A stretch of DNA of 19,027 bases from UBA5359 sp028699365 [NCBI: bacterium] (lineage in GTDB: Bacteria > UBP13 > UBA5359): NCBI GenBank assembly GCA_028699365.1, contig JAQVUQ010000007.1:1-19027 (forward strand), in the 5' to 3' direction. Below the pieces are notes generated by a model, which did not search any database, had not been told where the DNA came from, and saw nothing but the letters and a program-made list of their open reading frames with translations. Shown here piece after piece: positions 1 through 5,482 of this stretch (position 1 is the stretch's first letter; every line of letters begins with the position of its first letter). Both the position numbers and the translations under genes were made by a program.

Positions 1-123
1 CGGCTGCCCGGACTTGCTTTGCCGGACGGGTTCGGGCTCTCGCCCTCCCGCAAGGTCGTGAAGAATGGTTTCATGCTTTTATATCTTCTTCAATCCCCCA
101 TTCACAGGCTTAGCCTGTCGCGA

Positions 124-230
124 AGCTTTTTAGCTTATTAGCCTTTCAGTAGTATTCACGCGGATTATTCAGATCTCAATGCTTCCGTATTCTACTAAAC
201 CGCTAAATCACTAAAAGGCTAAATTGCTTA
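124..230. repeat. Octamer-arm inverted repeat, copy 1 (3' end of SagB-type gene)
   Basis: The left arm reads as 8-nt units AGCTTTTT, AGCTTATT, AGCCTTTC, AGTAGTAT (124-155). The right arm (194-229) reads ACTAAACC, GCTAAATC, ACTAAAAG, GCTAAATT, GCTT, roughly the reverse complement. The core keeps GATTATTCAG and CGTATTCTA, shared with copy 2. The TAA stop of the nitroreductase gene (228-230) falls at the repeat edge. Transcribed from the minus strand it would form a long imperfect hairpin. There is no U-tract, so it is not a typical intrinsic terminator. Its mobility and function are unknown. Confidence 0.8.
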
Positions 231-839
231 TGAATAAGCGCCGACAGGCATTATCATCTCCGGCTCTTCTTCCGGATTGAGATCGATCAGACTCCGCAAC
301 CTGTCATCATCAAAGGCGCCTACGCATACGGTGCCCAAACCGAGAGCCTCCGCCTGAAGATAAACGTTTTGCGTAATGCAACCGACCTCGATATAAATAT
401 ACCGCACACCTCTTTCACGATAGCGGCGTATGGTTCTCTGGGGGACGGCGATGAGCAGGATGGACGCAGGAGCCTCGGCGATGAACATCTGGCCATAGGC
501 AGCCTCGGACAGACCGGAACGCAGATCGCCTTGCCGTCGCGGCTCCAGACTGTGCTCTGCGCATATATACCGGTAAAGGCCTGCTTCCAATCCGTCTATG
601 ACACCGGCGACCAGATAGACTTCAGTTGCATAGGTAGCACCGGCTGATGGAAACGTTCTGTTGCTGCCCGTCACACCGCTGTAACCCACCCCGCCGGCTG
701 CCCAGAGAACCTGACCGATCTCCGGCAGGGACAGCGGCTTGCAAAGGTAATTGCGCCGGGAATGGCGACAGTAAAGGACGCTTTCCACAGATCGCGTCCC
801 TTCATATACAGGGGCAGGCAGCTTAAAGGAGGGAGCCAT
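228..839 (-). CDS. SagB/ThcOx-type nitroreductase-fold FMN oxidoreductase
   Basis: This 203-residue protein looks like the stand-alone SagB/ThcOx branch of the nitroreductase superfamily, flavin enzymes that include the azoline dehydrogenases of thiazole/oxazole-modified microcins. Visible family features are an N-terminal SRRNY (27-31, FMN phosphate contact region), PSAGATY (64-70), the helix starting EVGCITQNVYLQAEALGLG (151-169) followed by GTVCVGAFDDD, and a C-terminal MPVG. Length matches single-domain family members. The ATG is preceded by a good GGAGGAG site. No cyclodehydratase, precursor peptide or protease gene is visible beside it, so a microcin role is not supported; many anaerobes carry such genes alone with unknown substrate. 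The gene follows the NusG paralogue by 179 bp, and its stop codon sits in repeat copy 1. The family call is confident; the substrate is unknown. Confidence 0.87.
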   Translation of the reverse strand: MAPSFKLPAPVYEGTRSVESVLYCRHSRRNYLCKPLSLPEIGQVLWAAGGVGYSGVTGSNRTFPSAGATYATEVYLVAGVIDGLEAGLYRYICAEHSLEPRRQGDLRSGLSEAAYGQMFIAEAPASILLIAVPQRTIRRYRERGVRYIYIEVGCITQNVYLQAEALGLGTVCVGAFDDDRLRSLIDLNPEEEPEMIMPVGAYS

Positions 840-945
840 TTTCTCCTCCGTACGGTTTTACATATATCTACCCTGATGCATAACACAGTAAACACGCCAA
901 CATATCGCATAAAGATACCGGAAGGTTCAAATAAGTAAGATCGCT

Positions 946-1019
946 GTTCAACGTTCAGAAGTTCAAGGCTTCCAAGCCGGTTGCTTAAGATTTTCGCTTA
1001 ATGACGTTGAACGTTGAAC
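946..1019. repeat. Heptamer-array inverted repeat after NusG paralogue
   Basis: The left side reads as 7-nt units GTTCAAC, GTTCAGA, AGTTCAA (946-966), then a small GGCTT/AAGCC hairpin (967-978). The right side holds GTTGAAC twice (1006-1019). Positions 946-957 and 1008-1019 are perfect 12-bp inverted arms. The element ends on the TAG stop of the NusG-like gene (1019-1021) and abuts the GCGCTC hairpin at 1022-1048. Similar 7-nt arrays occur at 14677-14704 and 18553-18580. The 179-bp gap down to the nitroreductase holds no gene and no convincing promoter. Confidence 0.7.
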
Positions 1020-1552
1020 TAGGAACCGCGCTCGAAGAGCGCAGTTCCGGAGACTCGTTCCACCATAGAGCCGTCGATATGAACGGTAACGGCTTGTCCG
1101 ATCGCCTCTACGTTAATAACGATAGAATGTCCGTGCTCCCGCTTATCTATAAGGATTCCGACAGCGCCTGCCAGCGGGCCGCGCACGACCATGACCCGGT
1201 CTCCCTGCTGCAGCAACGGATAGGGCTCGGCTTCTATATTGGATACGTCTACGATGGAGAGAGATTTTATCTGATCCGGAGGAATGACGGCTGGCTGACG
1301 CTCGTATCCCACTATTCCGGCCACGCCATCGGTCTTGACTATATCCAGCCAGCAGTCATTGGTCATGTCGCAATGAATGAAAAGATAGCCGGGAAACATG
1401 GGAACCCTGATGCGCTTGCGCCTGTCCTTTCGCTTGCTCCAGCAGTTCAATCGGGGCAGGAAAATGTCGAATCGCTTTCTTTCCAGACGATCGGCAACCC
1501 TTTCCTCATGTCTGGATCTGGTGTGCACGGCATACCAGTTATCTAGGTCCAT
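1019..1552 (-). CDS. NusG paralogue, UpxY/RfaH-like transcription antiterminator
   Basis: The protein (177 residues from the chosen ATG) has a NusG N-terminal domain beginning NWYAVHTRSRHEERV, the RRKRIRVPMFPGYLFIH block that marks the UpxY/RfaH branch, and a C-terminal KOW segment (GDRVMVVRGPLAGAVGILI). Such proteins bind paused RNA polymerase and stop it terminating within particular long operons, usually encoded just downstream of their own gene. The housekeeping nusG normally lies with secE and rplK, so this is a specialised paralogue. The downstream ATG at 1552 is preferred because GGGGGAA lies 9 nt before it, while the ATG at 1570 has no ribosome site. The last residues (ALFERGS) are encoded by the GCGCTC hairpin repeat, which suggests the original end was replaced. 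Its target operon is not evident; the next gene is the SagB-type enzyme. Confidence 0.85.
   Translation of the reverse strand: MDLDNWYAVHTRSRHEERVADRLERKRFDIFLPRLNCWSKRKDRRKRIRVPMFPGYLFIHCDMTNDCWLDIVKTDGVAGIVGYERQPAVIPPDQIKSLSIVDVSNIEAEPYPLLQQGDRVMVVRGPLAGAVGILIDKREHGHSIVINVEAIGQAVTVHIDGSMVERVSGTALFERGS
1022..1048. repeat. GCGCTC hairpin inside the NusG-paralogue 3' end
   Basis: GGAAC + GCGCTC, loop GAA, then GAGCGC + GTTCC: arms 1022-1026/1044-1048 and 1028-1033/1037-1042, with one mismatched pair between them. The inner 15-bp hairpin is the same as at 14661-14675 (reverse orientation). It lies within coding sequence and encodes part of the tail ALFERGS. Confidence 0.75.
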
Positions 1553-1561
1553 ACTCAGCCG

Positions 1562-1568
1562 TTCCCCC
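1562..1568 (-). promoter_or_regulatory. Ribosome site deciding the NusG-paralogue start
   Basis: On the minus strand GGGGGAA lies 9 nt before the ATG at 1552. The upstream in-frame ATG at 1570 overlaps this site and has none of its own. Confidence 0.5.
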
Positions 1569-1627
1569 ATATTATGTATTTGAAACTATTCTACCTGAAA
1601 GGCAGCCGTAATTCCAGAGGCAACCGC

Positions 1628-2344
1628 CTATACCTGGGCGGATTTGCGCAACTCGATTACCTCTGAGGGTGTCAGTTCTCTATACTCGCCGGGCTTAAGG
1701 CCATCCATCTTCAAGCCGTTTATGGCTGTGCGGCATAGTTCGATGACCGGGTGGCCAACGGCGGCCAGCATTCGTCTTACCTGTCTTTTGCGACCTTCAT
1801 GTATCACGATCTCCAGTAGTGTCTCATCCGGGCCGGCCTGTATTATTCGCGCCCGGGCAGGCGACGTCATACCGTCATCAAGAGCCACGCCGTGTCTCAA
1901 GCACTGCAGATCCGTCGTATCGGGCGTGCCCTTTACCTTGGCCAGATACGTTTTATCCACCCCGTGACTGGGATGAGTTATCAGGTAAGTAAACTCGCCG
2001 TCGTTCGTCAGCAGGATGAGACCGGAGGTATCCTTATCCAATCTGCCCACCGGATAAACGTTCTCAAAGGGTACAAGATCCATCAACGTCTGTCTTCCCT
2101 GGGGATCGTGCCGCGTGGAGAGATATCCGCACGGTTTGTTAAGAGCCAGATAGATGCAGTGCATCAAAGGAGCTACCGGCTGCCCGTCCAGACGTATATC
2201 ATCAGTCTCCAGGTCCGCCTTGTCCCCTATCAGGCCCATACGACCGTTTACGGTAACGCGACCAGCTCGTATCAGATCCTCGCTTCCCCGGCGGGAGGTT
2301 ATTCCTGACTTTGCGAGTATTTTTTGCAAACGTTCTTCCGGCAT
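1628..2344 (-). CDS. rluB: 23S rRNA pseudouridine synthase, RluB/RsuA family
   Basis: This 238-residue protein has an N-terminal S4 RNA-binding domain (about 1-60, starting ERLQKILAKSGITSRR) followed by the RsuA/RluB/RluE-family catalytic domain. The signature GRLDKDTSG (100-108) contains the catalytic aspartate D103, and the RKRQVRRML block near the C-terminus is typical. It isomerises uridine to pseudouridine in rRNA; in this family RluB acts on 23S rRNA helix 89 and RsuA on 16S. The S4 domain and overall type fit RluB, the common Bacillota form, but the exact site is inferred. The ATG is preceded by a weak GGAG about 11 nt upstream, and the gene start lies inside the 3' end of dacF, overlapping it by 143 nt in another frame. 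Expression is probably coupled to dacF. Confidence 0.93.
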   Translation of the reverse strand: MPEERLQKILAKSGITSRRGSEDLIRAGRVTVNGRMGLIGDKADLETDDIRLDGQPVAPLMHCIYLALNKPCGYLSTRHDPQGRQTLMDLVPFENVYPVGRLDKDTSGLILLTNDGEFTYLITHPSHGVDKTYLAKVKGTPDTTDLQCLRHGVALDDGMTSPARARIIQAGPDETLLEIVIHEGRKRQVRRMLAAVGHPVIELCRTAINGLKMDGLKPGEYRELTPSEVIELRKSAQV

Positions 2345-3575
2345 ATATACGCACTCCGGTTCCAGTTATTAAGCCTAGCAGCAGCATAAACTTCAGCGTA
2401 TCCCATATTTTGAAAAGCCACGATTTTTCTATATTGCCGGCAGCCAGCAATTGAGCACGGCCTGTCTCTTCCTGCCCGTTATAAAGTATTATATACCCGC
2501 ACCTGTCGCCCTTCCGTATCGGCGCCCGGGCTTTAATCAGCTTTATCTCCTTACGCGGCGAGGCAGTCTGCCCCGCAGGAACAACGGTCAGCAGATCCCT
2601 GTCGGCAACCAGAGATAATTTATTCTCTTTGCCGCCACGCACCGATATCTGGGTAAAAACCCGGTCCTTTCGAGCTATATACTGCGGTCTGAAATATCTA
2701 AAACCGTAATCCAGCAGACGCGTGCTGTCCTTAAGAGCGTCGCTGCTCCCCAGAACCACACCCATGATGCGCCAGCCGTTTCTTGTGGCAGAGGAAACCA
2801 GGCATCTGCCGGATTGTCGCACAAATCCCGTCTTCACACCATCGGCACCGCGATAGCTCCAAAGAAGGTGATTGCGATTTACCAGTGTTCTGTCCCATTT
2901 CTTCCCAGGCCAGTCGATAACGGCTTTTCTGGTAGAGATAATTTCATTGAATCGCCTGAAACGCATAGCATGTCTGGCCATAAGGGATAAATCGTAAGCT
3001 GTGGTAAGGTGATCCGGATGATAGAGCCCGTTGGGATTTTCAAAATGCGTATCGACTGCTCCCAGTTGAGCCGCTCGTCTGTTCATCATATCGACGAAGC
3101 TCTCCACCGATCCACCCGTGTGCTCGGCCAGTGCTATAGCTGCATCATTAGCGGACTTTATCAGCAGCGCGTCTAACAGATCACGTATCGTCAGTTCCTC
3201 ACCGGCCTGAAGCCAGATGGATGATTCCGTCGTCGCTTCCTGTGCATGCTGGCTGACAATGGTCTTTTCCGCCATATCCGCATTTTCAAGAACCAGGATG
3301 GCCGTCATTATCTTGGTCGTGCTGGCGGGAGGCCACCGTTTATGCGGATTCTTCTGCCAGAGAACCTCCCCGGTAACAACATCCAAAAGCAAAGCGCTTT
3401 GCGCATTCACCTGTAAAGTGCCGGCATCAGCTTCCGTCTTTGCGGAGCAAACGTTATGGCCGTAAGCAAGCAAGATAAAAAAAGCTGATATATGTATTAT
3501 GGCTGTCTTTATGCTAAACGACCGGCAATACTTTGCGTAAGGATGATAACCGTACCAATATCCGAGGAAAGACAT
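2202..3575 (-). CDS. dacF: D-alanyl-D-alanine carboxypeptidase (DacF/PBP5-type, S11)
   Basis: A serine-type penicillin-binding protein that trims the terminal D-alanine of peptidoglycan stem peptides. All three active-site motifs are present: STTK (85-88, nucleophile S85), SAN (141-143) and KTG (248-250). Residues about 22-45 form a signal peptide ending near CSA, so the enzyme acts outside the membrane. After the beta-rich PBP5 C-terminal domain (about 290-380) comes a hydrophobic segment near 390-412 (FMLLLGLITGTG) that would anchor it. The ATG has GAGGAG a few nt upstream. The last roughly 47 residues, rich in Arg, Gly and Pro, are read out of frame across the S4 domain of rluB. They do not resemble a PBP tail, so the original stop may have been lost by frameshift. 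A perfect palindrome lies upstream of the gene. Confidence 0.93.
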   Translation of the reverse strand: MSFLGYWYGYHPYAKYCRSFSIKTAIIHISAFFILLAYGHNVCSAKTEADAGTLQVNAQSALLLDVVTGEVLWQKNPHKRWPPASTTKIMTAILVLENADMAEKTIVSQHAQEATTESSIWLQAGEELTIRDLLDALLIKSANDAAIALAEHTGGSVESFVDMMNRRAAQLGAVDTHFENPNGLYHPDHLTTAYDLSLMARHAMRFRRFNEIISTRKAVIDWPGKKWDRTLVNRNHLLWSYRGADGVKTGFVRQSGRCLVSSATRNGWRIMGVVLGSSDALKDSTRLLDYGFRYFRPQYIARKDRVFTQISVRGGKENKLSLVADRDLLTVVPAGQTASPRKEIKLIKARAPIRKGDRCGYIILYNGQEETGRAQLLAAGNIEKSWLFKIWDTLKFMLLLGLITGTGVRIYAGRTFAKNTRKVRNNLPPGKRGSDTSWSRYRKRSYGPDRGQGGPGD

Positions 3576-3595
3576 TCTTTACTCCTCACAACTTT

Positions 3596-3641
3596 GGGGT
3601 CAGGCATTGAATGTTGAATTCAACATTCAATGCCTGACCCC
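3596..3641. repeat. Perfect 46-bp palindrome (REP-like)
   Basis: Both halves are exactly complementary around the central GAATTC (3616-3621). The outer part is GGGGTCAGGCATTG and the inner part ATGTTGAATT. It sits in the 75-bp gap between the ACT gene stop and dacF. GGGGTCAGG-type palindromes resemble REP elements moved by IS200-like RAYT transposases in other bacteria, but no such transposase is in this window. No U-tract follows it, so it is a poor terminator candidate. Confidence 0.88.
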
Positions 3642-3650
3642 GACTCATAA

Positions 3651-4082
3651 CTACATCCGGTAGACTTTTTCGGCCGGCACGGCCTCAATTCCACGTTTCC
3701 CAAGAAGCTCCACCGCCCGCTCTATCTCTTCCAGTCTGAGAACGACGATGGCATTCTCCTGTGCTTTGCCGACAAAAGCATAAACATACTCGACATTGAT
3801 ACCGGCATCGGACAACACCCGTATAACATATGCCAAACCGCCGGGACGGTCCGGGATCTCCAACGCCAGAACCGGCGTTTCGGTAACGGTGAAGCCGGTT
3901 TGCCGGAGCCGCTCGCAGGCAAGATCGGGATTATCGACGATCATGCGAAGCACGCCGTAATCCACCGTCTCCGCTACCGACAGGGCTCTGATGTTGATAC
4001 CTGCTTCAGCCAAAGCCTCTGTCAATTCTGCCAGACGACCGGACTTATTCTCCAGAAAGACCGATATTTGGGTAACAACCAT
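3651..4082 (-). CDS. Tandem ACT-domain protein
   Basis: This 143-residue protein consists of two ACT domains, about 3-66 (ISVFLENKSGRLAELTEAL, with the AGINIRALS turn) and about 70-140 (LEIPDRPGGLAYVIRVLSDA, with the AGINVEYVY turn). ACT domains bind amino acids or similar ligands at dimer interfaces and act as regulatory sensors. No catalytic domain is attached. It starts 12 nt after the paaK stop, with GGAGG inside that gap, so the two are co-transcribed. Stand-alone double-ACT proteins beside paaK-type ligases are common in anaerobic Bacillota and archaea, often with indolepyruvate ferredoxin oxidoreductase, which suggests sensing of an aromatic amino acid. That ligand is an inference. Confidence 0.88.
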   Translation of the reverse strand: MVVTQISVFLENKSGRLAELTEALAEAGINIRALSVAETVDYGVLRMIVDNPDLACERLRQTGFTVTETPVLALEIPDRPGGLAYVIRVLSDAGINVEYVYAFVGKAQENAIVVLRLEEIERAVELLGKRGIEAVPAEKVYRM

Positions 4083-4094
4083 GACTAACCTCCA

Positions 4095-5396
4095 CTATAG
4101 CTCTCGCCTGTCGATTATTCTCCTGGCTTTGCCTTCGCTGCGGGCTATGGTCTTGGGTTCGACCAGCTTCACACCGACGGATATGCCAAGGATACCTTCA
4201 AGTTCCTGCTGGACCTTCTTTTGAAGGGCTCCCAGTTTACGCATCTCATCGGAGAAGATCTCCGCCGATACCTCAACCCACACTTCAAGCGTATCCAGGC
4301 TCTTCTCCTGACGATCGACTACCAGCAGATAGTGCGGCTCAGTCTCCTCCATCTCCATGAGAACGCTCTCAATCTGCGACGGGAAGATGTTTACGCCGCG
4401 GATGATCAGCATATCGTCGGTACGGCCGCTGACTCGCTGCATTCGCGCAAACGTTCTCCCGCAGGAGCATTTCTCGTAGGTGAGACTGGTGATATCCCTG
4501 GTGCGATAGCGGATGACGGGAAAGGCCTCTTTGGTAATGGTTGTGAATACCAGTTCACCCTTCTCTCCGGGAGGTAACGGCGTCCCGGTAAGAGGATCTA
4601 TTATCTCCGGAATGAAGAAGTCCTCGTTGACATGCAACCCGCATTTGGAGAGGCAATCGTAAGATACACCCGGGCCGATGACTTCGCTCAGGCCGTATAT
4701 ATCCAACGCATCTATCTGCAGCCGCTCTTCAATCGCCTTCCTCATGGTCTCGGTCCAGGGCTCGGCACCGAAGAAACCGACTCTCAAGGGAAGCTTTTCC
4801 AGATCCAGTCCCGCTTCGGCAGCCACCTCACCGATATAAAGAGCATAGGACGGAGTACAGCAGATAACGTTGCTGCCGAAATCCTGCAGCAGTTGCACCT
4901 GCCGCTTAGTCTGCCCGCCGGATATGGGGACTACGGTGGCGCCCAATCTCTCAGCACCGTAATGAAGGCCCAGGCCGCCGGTAAAGAGCCCGTAGCCGTA
5001 GGCGTTGTGAACTATGTCTCCGGCCGTAGTGCCCCCTGCCGCCAGGGTTCTGGCAATGGCCTCGGCCCAGGTATTGATATCTTCAGCAGTGTAGCCCACC
5101 ACTATGGGACGGCCGGTGGTGCCTGAAGAAGCATGGATCCTGGCCACATCACGCATGGGCACGGCAAACATGCCGAACGGATACGTTTGACGCAGATCAT
5201 CCTTCACCGTAAAAGGAAGATCGGCCAAGTCCTCAAGGCTTTTCATATCGCCGGGTCTTATGCCGCTTGCGTCAAATCGCTCTCTGTAAAGAGGCACGTT
5301 TTCATATACGCGCTTAACCGTCTGCTGCAATCGCTCCAGTTGCAGAGACTCGAGCGTGCTGCGATCCATACACTCAGCGGAGGCATTGTAAATCAT
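4095..5396 (-). CDS. paaK: Phenylacetate-CoA ligase (AMP-forming)
   Basis: This 433-residue member of the adenylate-forming PaaK family activates an aryl acetate through an acyl-AMP to the CoA thioester. Visible motifs are the phosphate loop [12 protein letters not shown] (88-99), the [10 protein letters not shown] region contacting the adenylate, YRTRDIT, and the hinge block [20 protein letters not shown] that begins the mobile C-terminal domain. Length is typical for the family (about 430). In anaerobes the enzyme often works with indolepyruvate oxidoreductase in aromatic amino acid breakdown, in either direction; iorAB is not in this window. The ATG has GGGGAG 7 nt upstream. A TTCACA-17-TATAAT promoter overlaps the infB terminator just before it, so paaK probably heads the paaK-ACT-dacF-rluB transcript. 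The exact acid substrate is not determined by sequence. Confidence 0.94.
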   Translation of the reverse strand: MIYNASAECMDRSTLESLQLERLQQTVKRVYENVPLYRERFDASGIRPGDMKSLEDLADLPFTVKDDLRQTYPFGMFAVPMRDVARIHASSGTTGRPIVVGYTAEDINTWAEAIARTLAAGGTTAGDIVHNAYGYGLFTGGLGLHYGAERLGATVVPISGGQTKRQVQLLQDFGSNVICCTPSYALYIGEVAAEAGLDLEKLPLRVGFFGAEPWTETMRKAIEERLQIDALDIYGLSEVIGPGVSYDCLSKCGLHVNEDFFIPEIIDPLTGTPLPPGEKGELVFTTITKEAFPVIRYRTRDITSLTYEKCSCGRTFARMQRVSGRTDDMLIIRGVNIFPSQIESVLMEMEETEPHYLLVVDRQEKSLDTLEVWVEVSAEIFSDEMRKLGALQKKVQQELEGILGISVGVKLVEPKTIARSEGKARRIIDRREL

Positions 5397-5427
5397 AACA
5401 TTACTCCCCGTTCAGTTTCTTACACAA

Positions 5428-5456
5428 TTATAAAAGAAAAGGCAGGCATTGTGAAG
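5428..5456 (-). promoter_or_regulatory. Candidate sigma-A promoter for paaK, nested in the infB terminator
   Basis: On the minus strand: -35 TTCACA (5451-5456, 5 of 6 consensus), 17-nt spacer, -10 TATAAT (5428-5433, 6 of 6). The -35 begins in the terminator loop and the spacer includes the descending stem and U-tract. The predicted start near 5421 leaves a leader of about 25 nt with a good ribosome site. This is read from sequence only. Confidence 0.65.
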
Positions 5457-5469
5457 AATGCCTGCCTTC
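5432..5469 (-). terminator. Intrinsic terminator after infB
   Basis: A perfect 12-bp stem AAGGCAGGCATT/AATGCCTGCCTT (5458-5469 and 5440-5451, 6-nt loop) is followed on the minus strand by TTCTTTTAT. It starts 13 nt after the infB stop and closes the rimP-nusA-rnpM-infB transcript. Confidence 0.9.
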
Positions 5470-5482
5470 TTTCCATACGATA

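Noticed and set aside
1-74. Minus-strand open frame from ATG at 72-74 running off the window
   Set aside because: Only 24 codons, no ribosome site before the ATG, and no recognisable family; not enough to call a gene.
228-839. Thiazole/oxazole-modified microcin cluster
   Set aside because: The flavoenzyme fits the SagB family, but no cyclodehydratase, YcaO protein, precursor peptide or exporter is in the window.
840-1018. Promoter for the SagB-type gene
   Set aside because: TTTACT and TAGATA-like boxes can be found with 16-nt spacing, but the matches are too weak to separate from chance.
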